Made by a program: the position numbers and the translations under genes. Shown here piece by piece: positions 8,096 through 17,121 of a stretch of DNA of 64,000 bases. Every line of letters starts with the position of its first letter. The first letter of the stretch is position 1. This DNA comes from Frankiales bacterium (lineage in GTDB: Bacteria > Actinomycetota > Actinomycetes > Mycobacteriales > SCTD01): NCBI GenBank assembly GCA_025464695.1, contig JAODNQ010000152.1, positions 1-64,000 of the forward strand, written 5' to 3'. The notes beneath the pieces were generated by a model that saw only the letters and a program-made list of their open reading frames with translations, did no database searches and was not told where the DNA came from.

Positions 8096-9849
8096 GTGCT
8101 GCTCCCTCGTCCTGCGACCGGCACGGTGCCGGGCGCTGCTGCTGCGGGGTGACCCGGACCGGCCGCGACCAGGTCCCGGCCGGCCAGGTGCCCGAACGTC
8201 ATGCCGAGCGCGATGTAGGAGCCGTGCGCCGGCTCCCGTCCGCGCCACAGCGCGTTCATGTCGAGCCCGCACGCGTACAGCCCGGGGACCGGGCGTCCGG
8301 TGTCCTTGTCGAGCACCCGGGCGGCGGCGTCGGTCTTGAGCCCGAGCATCGTCGACGAGCCGCCGGGGAAGACCTGGACGGCGTAGAACGGCGCGGTGCT
8401 GATCGGGCCGAGGCAGGGGTTCGGCCGGTGAGTGGGGTCGCCGAGCGCCCGGTCGACCTCGGTCGCGCCCTTGCCGAACTCCGGGTCGACGCCCTCGGCC
8501 GCGTAGCGGTCGTTCGCCGCCACCGTCTCCGCGAGCGCGGCCGGCGGGACCCCGATCTTGCCCGCCAGCTCCTCCAGCGTGTCGGCCTGCAGCACGTAGC
8601 CGTCGCGGACCATGGCCTTGAGCCGCAGGCCGCCGGGCAGCACCAGCCCGAGCCCGTGCTTCTTGATCGCCACGGCGTCACAGACCAGGTGGGCCGGCAC
8701 TGCGCCGGTGTCGTGCATGGCCTTGACCAGGGACCCGGACGCCTCGTTGCCGAAGCGGCGCCCCTGCGCGTCGACCGCGATGTAGCCGGGCTTGGGGCGG
8801 TCGAGGAAGACGTGCGGGTACTTGCCGAGGGTCCCGTCCCGCTTGTGCAGCACCGACATGACGGCGTACGAGGCGTTGGCGTGGTTGCCCAGCTCGAGCT
8901 CTCCCCCGACGTCGAGAGCGGCCCGCATCCCGTCGCCCGTGTTGCTGTCCGGCATCAGCGACACGTGGTGCTCGGGGTAGGGCAGGAACTGCCGGCGCAT
9001 CTCGAGGCTGCCGGAGAACCCGCCGCTCGCCAGCACGACCCCCCGGCGTGCCCGGACCGTCTGCGTGCGGCCCCCCACCTGGACCTCGACACCGGTGACG
9101 CGACCGTCCTCCACGAGCAGGCGCTGGACCGGCGCGGAGCGGCGGACGTCGATGCCCGCGGCGAGGGCGGACTCGTACAGGCGGGCGGCCAGGGCGTTGC
9201 CCATCGTGAGGCGGGTCCCGCGGGGGTGCCGCAGCCGGTCGCGGCCGTACCGCAGGACCATCGCCGCCACGTGCCGCGCCGAGGTCAGCGACGACCGGAC
9301 GCGCAGCAGGTGCGGGACGTCGTCGAAGCTGACCATGAAGCCGAAGGGGGCGTTGAACTCCTTCAGCGGCCGCCGCAGGTGGGCCAGGCGCTCGCCCATC
9401 GTGCGCCCGTCGAAGGGCACGGGGCTGAGGAGCCGGCCGTCGAGCACCGCGCCGTCGAGGTCCTGGCGGTAGTCCGCCTCACCCGCGTGCAGGGCGAAGC
9501 GGACGTACGGGGTGCGGCTGTGCAGGAAGTCGACCATCTCGCGGGCGCCGTGCACGAACGCCTCGAGCACGTCCTCCCGCACGATGTCCCCGACCAGTGC
9601 CCGCACGTAGCGGGCCCCCGCCTCGGGGCTGTCCTGGAAGCCTGCCGCAGCAGCCGGGCTGTTGCCCGGGACCCAGATGCCTCCCCCGGCCCAGGCCGTC
9701 GTGCCGCCGACGACGTCGCTCTTCTCGAGCACCAGGACGTCCAGCCCGCCGTCCGCGGCGGTGAGCGCCGCGGTGAGCCCCGCGCACCCGCTGCCGACCA
9801 CCACGACGTCGACCTCGACCGGGAGGGGAGCGGGCACGGCAGACGGCAC
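8092..9849 (-). CDS. FAD-binding dehydrogenase, 3-ketosteroid-delta1-dehydrogenase/fumarate-reductase type
   Basis: About 585 residues. An N-terminal dinucleotide-binding fold (DVVVVGSGCAGLTAAL, then VLEKSDVVGGTTAWAGGGIW) is the classical FAD site of KstD/KSTD-like and FrdA-like enzymes; ASGGFSG and the C-terminal GLDMNALWRG...GSYIALGMTFG complete it. This group dehydrogenates cyclic ketones next to the carbonyl. GTG 9849 is preferred because of GCGAGG six bases upstream; GTG 9903 gives 18 more residues without a ribosome site. Followed by overlapping NTF2-fold, membrane and AKR genes. The substrate may be a steroid or another cyclic ketone. Confidence 0.85.
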   Translation of the reverse strand: MPSAVPAPLPVEVDVVVVGSGCAGLTAALTAADGGLDVLVLEKSDVVGGTTAWAGGGIWVPGNSPAAAAGFQDSPEAGARYVRALVGDIVREDVLEAFVHGAREMVDFLHSRTPYVRFALHAGEADYRQDLDGAVLDGRLLSPVPFDGRTMGERLAHLRRPLKEFNAPFGFMVSFDDVPHLLRVRSSLTSARHVAAMVLRYGRDRLRHPRGTRLTMGNALAARLYESALAAGIDVRRSAPVQRLLVEDGRVTGVEVQVGGRTQTVRARRGVVLASGGFSGSLEMRRQFLPYPEHHVSLMPDSNTGDGMRAALDVGGELELGNHANASYAVMSVLHKRDGTLGKYPHVFLDRPKPGYIAVDAQGRRFGNEASGSLVKAMHDTGAVPAHLVCDAVAIKKHGLGLVLPGGLRLKAMVRDGYVLQADTLEELAGKIGVPPAALAETVAANDRYAAEGVDPEFGKGATEVDRALGDPTHRPNPCLGPISTAPFYAVQVFPGGSSTMLGLKTDAAARVLDKDTGRPVPGLYACGLDMNALWRGREPAHGSYIALGMTFGHLAGRDLVAAGPGHPAAAAPGTVPVAGRGSST

Positions 9850-9925
9850 GGAGGACCTCGCGCTCGGGGGACGGTGCAGGACAGGTTGCCCTGAAGATGT
9901 CACACCCGTCCAGCGGCGTCCCCGG

Positions 9926-10723
9926 TCAGGCAGCCCGCAGGTTCCGCGCGAGGAGGTCGAGCAGGGCGTCCCAGTGCCGCTGCTCGGCGGCCGCGTCGTG
10001 CACCGCCATGTCGGTCATGGTGAAGCCGTGGGTGGCGCCCTCGTAGACCTCGGTGCGGTGACGCACCCCGGCCCCGGTGAGCGCCGCCTCCAGCCGCTCC
10101 ACCTGCTCCGGCGGCATCGAGGCGTCGTGGTCCGCGTGGCCGGCGTAGACCTCGCCGCGCACGGCGCCGACGAGGGTGTGCAGGCCGGCGGCGTCGTCGG
10201 GCGCGAGGTTCCCGCCGTGGAAGCTCGCCGCGGCCACGACGCGGTCGGGCAGCTGGACGGCGGCACGCAGCGCCAGGCCGCCGCCCAGGCAGTAGCCCGT
10301 GGTGCCGATCCGGCCGGCGTCGACACCGTCCTGCGCGTCGAGGAAGTCGACGTAGGCCTGGGTGTCGCGCGCGACCACCTCGGGCGGCAGCGACTGCATC
10401 AGCGGCCCCAGCTCGACCATCACGCTGGCGCGGTCCTCGGACTGCAGCCGCTGCACGAGGTCCGGCACGACCGGGGCGCGGCCCGCGCGGTAGAAGAGGT
10501 TGGGCACGAGGACGGCGTAGCCCTGGTCGGCGATCCGGTCGGCCATCTCCTCCAGCCGGGGCCGCAGCCCGATCGCGTCCATGAAGAGCAGGACGGCGGG
10601 GAACGGCCCGTCCCCCTCGGGCCGGACGAGGTAGGCGTCGGCCGTGCCGTCGGGGGTCGGGACGTCGGGGGTGCTGCGGTGCAGGGAGGCGGCCATGTCA
10701 CGGACCGTACGTGGGCCGCTCAC
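9926..10723 (-). CDS. Dienelactone hydrolase family protein
   Basis: About 265 residues, alpha/beta hydrolase fold with the Cys nucleophile typical of dienelactone hydrolases (GYCLGGGLAL), Asp in GHADHDASMP and His in ATHGFTM. The N-terminal VPTPDGTADAYLVRP strand pair is characteristic. GTG 10723 overlaps the CoA-transferase stop by GTGA; an internal ATG at 10696 is an equally possible start. Opens lactone or ester rings in aromatic or related catabolism. Its presence in one operon with a class III CoA-transferase and SDR suggests ring-cleavage product processing. Confidence 0.88.
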   Translation of the reverse strand: MSGPRTVRDMAASLHRSTPDVPTPDGTADAYLVRPEGDGPFPAVLLFMDAIGLRPRLEEMADRIADQGYAVLVPNLFYRAGRAPVVPDLVQRLQSEDRASVMVELGPLMQSLPPEVVARDTQAYVDFLDAQDGVDAGRIGTTGYCLGGGLALRAAVQLPDRVVAAASFHGGNLAPDDAAGLHTLVGAVRGEVYAGHADHDASMPPEQVERLEAALTGAGVRHRTEVYEGATHGFTMTDMAVHDAAAEQRHWDALLDLLARNLRAA

Positions 10724-11937
10724 AGCACCGCCCCGCTGTCCTTGAGCGCCGCGATCCGCTCCCAGTCCAGGCCGGCCTCGAGCAGCACCTCCTCGGTGTG
10801 CTGACCGTGCTCCGGCGCGCCGCCGGTCGACGGGGGCACGCCGTCGAACTGGACCGGGTTGGTCGCCACCCGGAGCGGGAGGCCGCTGTTGGTGTCGACG
10901 TCGCGCAGCACCCCGTTCGCGAGCACCGCGGGGTCGTCGTGCAGCTCGAGCGGGGTGCGCAGCGGCGACCACACGCCCTCGAACCCCTCGAGCGCCTCGA
11001 CCCAGTGCGCGAGCGGCCGGCGAGCGAAGGCCGCCTTCAGCTCCTGCGTGCACGCGCGCGAGCTCTCGCCCCGGGCCGCGTGGTCGACGAAGCGCGGGTC
11101 GTCGGCGAGCTCGGGCCGGCCGAGCCGGCGGACGAGGTCGGCCCAGTGCCGGTCCGACTGCAGCAGCGTGAGGTTCAGGTGCCGTCCGTCCGCGGTGCCG
11201 TAGATGCCCACGGTCGGGTTCACGAGGTCCTCGGGGTCGTACCGGAACACGTCCTGCCCCGGCCGCAACGGCGCGGACGCGACGTCGACCGACAGCTGCC
11301 AGGCCGCCACCCCGAGCAGGGACACGTCGACGACCGACGGCTCCCCCGTGCGCTCGCGCCGGAACAGCGCAGCGGCGACGCCGCCGGCCAGCGACAGGCC
11401 GCCCGTGACGTCGCCGAACCCGGACCGCATGCGCACCGGGTGCTCGTACTCGGGCGCGGTGAGGCTGTGCCCGATGCCGCCGCGCGCCCAGTAGGTGGAG
11501 GAGTCGAACCCGCCCTTCTCGGCGTCGGGCCCGCGCTGCCCGTTGCCCGAGCCGCGCGCGTAGACGATCTGAGGGTTGTGTGCCCGGACGTCGTCGACCT
11601 CGATCCCGAGCAGCCGGCGCGTGCGGGGCAGCAGGCTGGTGAGGAACACGTCGGCGGTCGCCACGAGCTCGTACAGCACCGCGCGCCCGTCCGGGGTCGA
11701 CAGGTCCAGACCCAGGCTGCGCTTGCCCCGGTTCGGCACCTCGACCATGTAGTCGACGCCGCCCGCCGCCGGGAGGAAGCCGCTGTTGACGAGCGCCCGC
11801 TGCGGGTCGCCCTTGACCGGGTGCTCGACCTTGACGACGTCCGCGCCCCACTCGGCCAGCACCGCGCCGGCCGCCGGCACGAAGGTCCACATGGCGACCT
11901 CGAGCACGCGGACGCCGTCGAGCACCCCGCCGCTCAC
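10720..11937 (-). CDS. CaiB/BaiF (class III) CoA-transferase
   Basis: 405 residues. It starts with the family signature LDGVRVLEVAMWTFVP followed by EWGADVVKVEHP, the N-terminal Rossmann element of formyl-CoA-transferase relatives, and has GKRSLGLDLSTPDGR and the SGFGDVTGGL loop where the catalytic Asp is expected. These enzymes move CoA from one carboxylate to another through a mixed anhydride. GTG 11937 overlaps the upstream SDR stop by GTGA, and the 3' end overlaps the dienelactone hydrolase by the same motif. Likely activates a carboxylic acid intermediate. Confidence 0.9.
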   Translation of the reverse strand: MSGGVLDGVRVLEVAMWTFVPAAGAVLAEWGADVVKVEHPVKGDPQRALVNSGFLPAAGGVDYMVEVPNRGKRSLGLDLSTPDGRAVLYELVATADVFLTSLLPRTRRLLGIEVDDVRAHNPQIVYARGSGNGQRGPDAEKGGFDSSTYWARGGIGHSLTAPEYEHPVRMRSGFGDVTGGLSLAGGVAAALFRRERTGEPSVVDVSLLGVAAWQLSVDVASAPLRPGQDVFRYDPEDLVNPTVGIYGTADGRHLNLTLLQSDRHWADLVRRLGRPELADDPRFVDHAARGESSRACTQELKAAFARRPLAHWVEALEGFEGVWSPLRTPLELHDDPAVLANGVLRDVDTNSGLPLRVATNPVQFDGVPPSTGGAPEHGQHTEEVLLEAGLDWERIAALKDSGAVL

Positions 11938-12773
11938 GCGCCCGCCGGCTCCGTCTCGGCGCGCAGGGCGGCCAGCGCCTCCGCCGGGAACATCCGCGCG
12001 ACGCCCAGGCCGCCGGTCACGTCGATGGACGCGCGGGTCAGGTAGGAGGCCGCGTCGCTGGCGAGGAACAGCACGACGCCCGCGACGTCCTCGGGCTGCG
12101 CCATCCGGCCGAGGGGGATGGAGCTCGCGTAGGCCGCCTGGACCTGCTCGACGGTCGCGTGCGGCGCCTGGTGGTCGCGGTGCCGGATCCACTGCCCGGT
12201 GTCGACGAACCCGAGGTTCACGCTGTTGACGAGGATGCCGTCCGGACCCAGGGCGCTGGCCAGCGAGTCCGAGAGCGCCATGGCGGCCGCCCGGTTCACC
12301 GACGACGGGATGCCGTTGGGCTGCGGGAACTTCCCGGCGACGGCGTTGATGTTGATGATCCGCCCGCCCCCGGCCTCCCGCAGGTGCGGCACCACGGCGC
12401 CGGCCAGGCGCAGGTGGGCGCCCTGGATGAGGTTCGCGTGCTCGAGCAGCTGCTCGGCCGTGAGGGTGTCCACCGTGCCGGACCGGCCCTGGCCGGCGTT
12501 GTTCACCAGCACGTCGAGGCCACCGAACGCAGCCGCCGCCTCGGCGACGAAGGTCTGCACGTCCGGCGTGCTCCCGACGTCGGTGACGCGGGCCAGCACG
12601 TCCTTCGCGCCGCGGGCGCGCAGGTCCTCGGCGACCTCGTCGAGCGCCTCCTTGCCGCGGGCGCAGATCGCGATGCGGCAGCCCTCGTCGGCGAAGGCCC
12701 GGGCGATGGCGCGACCGATCCCCCGCGAGGCTCCGGTGACGATGACGCGGCGGTCGGACAGGTCGAGCAGCAC
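11934..12773 (-). CDS. SDR-fold protein lacking all catalytic residues
   Basis: 279 residues with an intact nucleotide site (TGASRGIG at 13-20, NNAG at 91-94, structural Asn in the NLIQGAH helix), but the catalytic Ser is Ala (NINAVAG, about residue 144), the Tyr is Ser157 and the Lys is Arg161 (SSVNR). The cofactor fold is therefore probably kept while normal hydride-transfer chemistry is not. It begins the operon segment SDR - CoA-transferase - dienelactone hydrolase. It could be a binding or structural partner, or use different residues. Confidence 0.85.
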   Translation of the reverse strand: MLLDLSDRRVIVTGASRGIGRAIARAFADEGCRIAICARGKEALDEVAEDLRARGAKDVLARVTDVGSTPDVQTFVAEAAAAFGGLDVLVNNAGQGRSGTVDTLTAEQLLEHANLIQGAHLRLAGAVVPHLREAGGGRIININAVAGKFPQPNGIPSSVNRAAAMALSDSLASALGPDGILVNSVNLGFVDTGQWIRHRDHQAPHATVEQVQAAYASSIPLGRMAQPEDVAGVVLFLASDAASYLTRASIDVTGGLGVARMFPAEALAALRAETEPAGA

Positions 12774-12794
12774 GAGGATCTCCAGAGGGTGGGA

Positions 12795-13319
12795 CTACAG
12801 CTGCCAGTCGTCCAGCAGCCCGGCGTACGGGTCAGGTCCAGCAGCCTCGGGCCGCGGGGGCGCGGCCGGGCGGGGTCGGACGGGTCGCTCGTCCTGCTCC
12901 GAGAGCCAGGTGCGGTGACGGGGGACGTGGCCGTCGTCGACCACCGCCATCTCGGCCTCGCCGGTGGCGAGCAGCGCGCCGGTGGACTCGAGCCGCATCT
13001 CGCCCAGCACGTGGAGGCGGCTGCCCTCGCGGCGGACGAGCCGACCCGCGACGACCACAGGCCGGTCCGCGGGGACGGGCAGCAGGTAGCGGACGGTCAG
13101 CACCGCTGTCACGGCAGTGAGCCCGAGCCCGCGCGGCAGGCGGCCGAGGACGTCGTCGAACACGGCGCTGGTCCAGCCGCCGTGGGCGATGTCGGGCCCG
13201 CCCGTGGCGTCCTGCGGGCAGACCGCCCGCGCGGTCACGGTCTCGCCCCCCAGCTCCCACCCCTCGACACCCAGCCGGCAGGTACCGGCGGGACGGCAGC
13301 CGCCGCACAGGAGCGTCAC
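12795..13319 (-). CDS. Hotdog-fold thioesterase (PaaI-like) with N-terminal Cys cluster
   Basis: 174 residues. The central segment GPDIAHGGWTSAVFDDVLG is the hotdog helix with the catalytic-loop HGG of PaaI/YbgC-like thioesterases; later strands VRYLLPVPADRPVVVAGRLVRREG are typical. The N-terminus MTLLCGGCRPAGTC carries three cysteines, reminiscent of the CxxC heads found on some actinobacterial hotdog proteins. GTG 13319 overlaps the oxidoreductase stop by GTGA. Probably hydrolyses or binds an acyl-CoA made in this gene cluster. Confidence 0.8.
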   Translation of the reverse strand: MTLLCGGCRPAGTCRLGVEGWELGGETVTARAVCPQDATGGPDIAHGGWTSAVFDDVLGRLPRGLGLTAVTAVLTVRYLLPVPADRPVVVAGRLVRREGSRLHVLGEMRLESTGALLATGEAEMAVVDDGHVPRHRTWLSEQDERPVRPRPAAPPRPEAAGPDPYAGLLDDWQL

Positions 13320-14248
13320 GAGGCACCGGCGACGTCGAGGAAGACCTTGCCGTGCGGCCCGGCCACCTGGGCCGCCCACGCCTGCCCGCCCTGCTCGAGC
13401 GGGTACGTCACGCCCGGGACGTGCACGGTGCCGGAGCGGGACAGGTCGAGCAGCCGCAGCCACGCCTCCCGGCGCTCGTCGGGCGTCCGCTGGCCGGTGC
13501 CCTGGACGGTGTGGGTGCGGAACAGCAGGTCGCCGGCGGGCACGAGGGCGGTGGGGCCGGCCAGCGTCCCGACGGTGACGACGCGCGCGCCCGGCCGGGT
13601 CGCCCGCAGCGCCGCCGAGAACGGCTCCCCGTACACGCCGTCGAGCACGACGTCGAAACCGCCGCCCGACGCCTCGCGCAGGGCCTCGGTGTCGCCGTCG
13701 CCGCGCAGCACGACCCCGGCGTCCGCCGTGCCCTCCGCGACGAGGGCGTCCAGCGGTCCGCTGCGCCGGGCCGCCGCGACGACGCGCGCGGCCCCCGCGT
13801 GCCGGGCCAGCTGCAGGGCGATCCGGCCGAGGGCGCCGGTGCCGCCGAGCACGAGCACGTTCTCGCCGGGCTGCACCGCGGCGTGCTCCATCGGCAGCAG
13901 CGCCCCCGTGCCGGCGATGCCCAGCGTGATGGCGGTGCGGTCGTCCACGTCGTCGGGGACGTCCCAGACCTCCTCGGCGGGCACGAGGGTCTGCTCGGCG
14001 CACCCGCCGTGCGGCCGGACCGAGCGCTCTCCGAAGTACACCCGGCGACCGTCCTGCGTCCGGCCCACGCCCTCGGCGCGCACGACGCACGGGAAGCCGA
14101 TCGGCATGCGGTAGGCCCCGACGACGTCCCAGGCGCCGAGACCGGCGGTGGTCACGTCGATGAGCACGCAGCCGTCTGCCGGCTCCGGGGCGGCGGTGTC
14201 GCGCACGTGCGCGGCGCCGCCCTGCTCCTCCAGGACGAGAGCGCGCAC
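13316..14248 (-). CDS. MDR-type NADPH:quinone oxidoreductase-like protein
   Basis: 310 residues of the medium-chain dehydrogenase superfamily without the zinc-ligand Cys/His pattern, placing it near quinone oxidoreductases. The cofactor motif VLVLGGTGALGRIALQLARHAGA is at mid-protein, and AEGVGRTQDGRRVYFGE marks the N-terminal GroES-like domain, which is shortened compared with the usual length. GTG 14248 lies one base after the upstream stop. The operon continues into the thioesterase. Confidence 0.83.
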   Translation of the reverse strand: MRALVLEEQGGAAHVRDTAAPEPADGCVLIDVTTAGLGAWDVVGAYRMPIGFPCVVRAEGVGRTQDGRRVYFGERSVRPHGGCAEQTLVPAEEVWDVPDDVDDRTAITLGIAGTGALLPMEHAAVQPGENVLVLGGTGALGRIALQLARHAGAARVVAAARRSGPLDALVAEGTADAGVVLRGDGDTEALREASGGGFDVVLDGVYGEPFSAALRATRPGARVVTVGTLAGPTALVPAGDLLFRTHTVQGTGQRTPDERREAWLRLLDLSRSGTVHVPGVTYPLEQGGQAWAAQVAGPHGKVFLDVAGAS

Positions 14249-14249
14249 G

Positions 14250-15857
14250 TCAGGCGGTCGCGGTGCGACGGCGCACCACGAGGGCGAGGCCGGCGAGCAG
14301 GACGCCGAGGCCGAGCGGAAGGGCGGGGCCGGTGGCCGCGAGGGTCCCGGCCGCCGTGGCCGGGCGGGCAGGCGCGGGTGAGGTGCGAGGAGCCGTGGAG
14401 GGCGAGGCAGCAGGGGCCGCTGCCGGGGCGGCGGCGGGCCGGACCGGCGCTGCTGCTCCGCGGGCGGTCGGCCAGGCGGCGGCCGTGAGGCGCACGACCC
14501 GGAAGCCGCCGGTCCCGTCGGTGTACCAGACCTCGCGCCGTGCCGGGACGAAGGCGGGCGCGGACACCGAGGCGGCGGTGGTGGTCCCGGGCTGCGGCGG
14601 GCTCTCGTACGCCACCTCCTTCGGGTGCAGCGGGTCCCGGACGTCGAAGACGCGCATCCCAGACAGGATGAAGCTGCAGGCGACGATGCCGGGGTCGGTG
14701 CGGGACGGTGCCGCGCAGTAGTGCGCCGCGTACCCGCCGAGCGTCGCGTCCGCGCCGGGGTCGTCCTGCTGCTCCGCGTTGTGGGTGCTGCGGTTCGCCT
14801 CGAGCCGGATGTCGGAGACCACCTTCGGCGCACCGGCGACGTCGAGGATGCGGACCGCGCCGGCGACCCGGCTGGTGAAGTCGGAGAACTCGTCGAACTC
14901 CAGCAGGTACGGGTGGCCGCCGACGGTCAGCGGGACGCTGTTCTGGGGGAAGCTCACGGTCGGCCAGGTGGTGGTGCTCAGCTCGGGCGCCTGCGGCACC
15001 GGCGCCCGGTCGCGGATCTGCCGGATGTCGAGCACGCGCAGCCCGGCGGGAGGCAGCAGGTCGCGCGGCGCGCCCCGCGGCGCGAGCACGCCCGGCGGGA
15101 ACAGCGAGAGGTAGGCGCGGCTGCCGTCGTCGCTGACCGAGACCCCGTGCACGAACTGGGCCCCGACGTAGACCGGCTTCGGCGCCTTCGGGTCGTCCAG
15201 GTCGATCGCGACGAGGGTGCTGGTCAGCGCGGAGGTGGCGAAGAAGGTGCGGCCGTCGGGCGACATCCCGCCCTCGTGCCCCGCGATGCCGGTCGGGGTG
15301 CTCGACAGCAGGACCGGGTGCCGGCAGTCCTTCTTCACGTCGTACACGTCGAAGATGCCCGGCGCCGTCGCGGCGGTGCCCATGACGGCGACGAGCAGGC
15401 CGCGGCGCTGGTTGAGGTCGAGCGACTCGTGCGGGCTCAGCATGGCCGGGGTGGTCAGGCGGGCGGTCAGCCGCGGCCGGGTCGGCTGCGCCATGTCCAG
15501 CACCCGGACACCGGGCTGCGCGCTCGTGTAGGGCACGTCGAAGTAGGCGCACTCGTGGCCGGCCGCGTCGACGTAGCGCAGCGTCTTGAAGCCGCCTTCG
15601 CTGCCGTACCGGCCGATCGGCGTGGCGTTGCAGCGGTAGCCCTTGGCGGCCCGCCCGTCCTTGCGGTCGGCCGGCTCGACCCGGCCCTGCCGGCCGGTCT
15701 CGGGGAGCGAGCCGGCGGCGCAGACCGCGCGGGGCACGGCCGCCGGCTCGACGACGGCCGCGCTGCTGCCGGTCGCGAAGGGCACGAGCGCGCCCGCGCC
15801 GCCGAGGAGGGCGACCGACAGGGCGACGCGTCGCAGGGTGCCAGGGGCAGACGTCAT
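14250..15857 (-). CDS. Secreted LVIVD/beta-propeller protein with LAATG sortase signal
   Basis: 535 residues. N-terminal signal peptide (basic start, hydrophobic VALSVALLGGAGALVPFA), then a beta-propeller rich in VRVLDxxxP and VRILDVAGAP strands of the LVIVD type. After a long Ala/Pro-rich wall-spanning linker the C-terminus reads LAATG, a hydrophobic helix and RRR, the layout of a class E sortase substrate. ATG 15857 has GAGGGACG just upstream. Paired with another secreted propeller gene upstream. Likely displayed on the cell wall; ligand unknown. Confidence 0.82.
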   Translation of the reverse strand: MTSAPGTLRRVALSVALLGGAGALVPFATGSSAAVVEPAAVPRAVCAAGSLPETGRQGRVEPADRKDGRAAKGYRCNATPIGRYGSEGGFKTLRYVDAAGHECAYFDVPYTSAQPGVRVLDMAQPTRPRLTARLTTPAMLSPHESLDLNQRRGLLVAVMGTAATAPGIFDVYDVKKDCRHPVLLSSTPTGIAGHEGGMSPDGRTFFATSALTSTLVAIDLDDPKAPKPVYVGAQFVHGVSVSDDGSRAYLSLFPPGVLAPRGAPRDLLPPAGLRVLDIRQIRDRAPVPQAPELSTTTWPTVSFPQNSVPLTVGGHPYLLEFDEFSDFTSRVAGAVRILDVAGAPKVVSDIRLEANRSTHNAEQQDDPGADATLGGYAAHYCAAPSRTDPGIVACSFILSGMRVFDVRDPLHPKEVAYESPPQPGTTTAASVSAPAFVPARREVWYTDGTGGFRVVRLTAAAWPTARGAAAPVRPAAAPAAAPAASPSTAPRTSPAPARPATAAGTLAATGPALPLGLGVLLAGLALVVRRRTATA

Positions 15858-15929
15858 CGTCCCTCGGGGATCCGGAGCAGCGGTGTGGATGAGACAGAAC
15901 CTGCCACAGGTGTCTTGCATCGTCCAGGT

Positions 15930-17084
15930 CTACCGGCGCGCCGGCCGGTCGACGACCTCCAGCACGAAGGAGATGCCCGGCATCCGCATGGGAGGCGTCG
16001 CCACCCTCCGGTAGGTCCGCGTGTCGAACACGTGGATCTCCCCCGGCGGGTCCAGGACAGGACGGTGCGTCCTGGACGGCACGCCCAGCGCTGCTCCCGG
16101 GGCGACGCCGAGGTAGCTGAACGCCAGCGCCGTCTGCTTGACCGGCGCGAACGGCTGCGGGCTCACGGCGACGTAGGCGCGGCCGTCCCGGCTGAAGTCG
16201 ATGCCGCCCCCGTACGCCCCGAGCGGGATGCGCTTCACCACCCTGCTCGTGCGCGTGTCGACGACGCTGATCTGCCCGTCGTCCTGCCCGGGGACCCAGT
16301 ACTGGCCGCCGTCCGGCGTGAGCTGCCCGACCCACCCGGCGCTGCCGACCGGGATGGTGCGCAGGACGCGCATGTGGGCGGGGTCGGAGACGTCGAGCAC
16401 GTCGACGTCGTCCCCCTGCACGTACAGGGTCCGGTCGTCCCGCAGCATCATGAGCGTCGACCCGCCGGAGGGTGTCGTCACCCTGCCGAGCTCGGCCCCG
16501 GTGCTCGTCGACCAGGAGGTCAGCGTCGAGCTGTCGGCGCCGACCGGCTGCACGGAGAACAGCGTGCGCCCGTCCCGGGACACGAAGAAGTGGCCCAGCT
16601 GCGGGTACGTCTTCGTCACCTTGCCGCTGGCGATGTCGATCCGGTACACGTTCCCGAGCGGCAGGTCGTTCGCGTAGAAGGTGCCGTCGCCGCGCTGGAT
16701 GTCGCTGCCGATGTCGCCGATGGTGCTGCCGATCGTGGTGACCCGACGGACGCTGAGGCTCGGCACGTCGACGGTCGTCACGTGCGGGCTGAAGCCGTCG
16801 ACGACCATGACGGTGCGGCCGTCGCTGGTGGCGTGCGCGCAGCACGGGCCCTTCGCCTGGACCTCCAGCGTCTTCACCAGCCGGTTCGTGGTGAGGTCGA
16901 AGACGGACACCACGTTGGCGCTGAAGTCAGGGGCGAACAGCAGGGGGTGCGGGGCCGGCGCGGGGCGCGTCGGGGCGGCGAGGGCGGAGCCGCCCAGGGC
17001 GGCGGCCGCCACCAGAGCGGACAGGGCGACGCGTCGGGCAGTGCGGACGGCGGGCACGGGCATCTCCTCGAGAACGGTGTTCAC
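15930..17084 (-). CDS. Secreted YncE-type beta-propeller protein
   Basis: 384 residues. Signal peptide (VALSALVAAAALGGSALAAP) followed by repeated YVTN-like blades such as NVVSVFDLTTNRLVKTLEV and QISVVDTRTSRVVKRIPLG. KGPCCAHAT contains adjacent cysteines in the first blade. GTG 17084 is preferred over ATG 17063 because GAGGAGGA lies six bases upstream of the GTG, while the ATG has its purine tract too close. No enzymatic motif is seen. Partner of the LAATG-anchored propeller downstream. Confidence 0.8.
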   Translation of the reverse strand: MNTVLEEMPVPAVRTARRVALSALVAAAALGGSALAAPTRPAPAPHPLLFAPDFSANVVSVFDLTTNRLVKTLEVQAKGPCCAHATSDGRTVMVVDGFSPHVTTVDVPSLSVRRVTTIGSTIGDIGSDIQRGDGTFYANDLPLGNVYRIDIASGKVTKTYPQLGHFFVSRDGRTLFSVQPVGADSSTLTSWSTSTGAELGRVTTPSGGSTLMMLRDDRTLYVQGDDVDVLDVSDPAHMRVLRTIPVGSAGWVGQLTPDGGQYWVPGQDDGQISVVDTRTSRVVKRIPLGAYGGGIDFSRDGRAYVAVSPQPFAPVKQTALAFSYLGVAPGAALGVPSRTHRPVLDPPGEIHVFDTRTYRRVATPPMRMPGISFVLEVVDRPARR

Positions 17085-17121
17085 GCACCGTCCTCCTCGG
17101 CGCGCGTCACCGCAAGGGAGG

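Noticed and set aside
9850..9903. An 18-residue N-terminal extension of the FAD-binding dehydrogenase from GTG 9903
   Set aside because: No ribosome site precedes it, and the extension is not part of the FAD fold; GTG 9849 has GCGAGG upstream.
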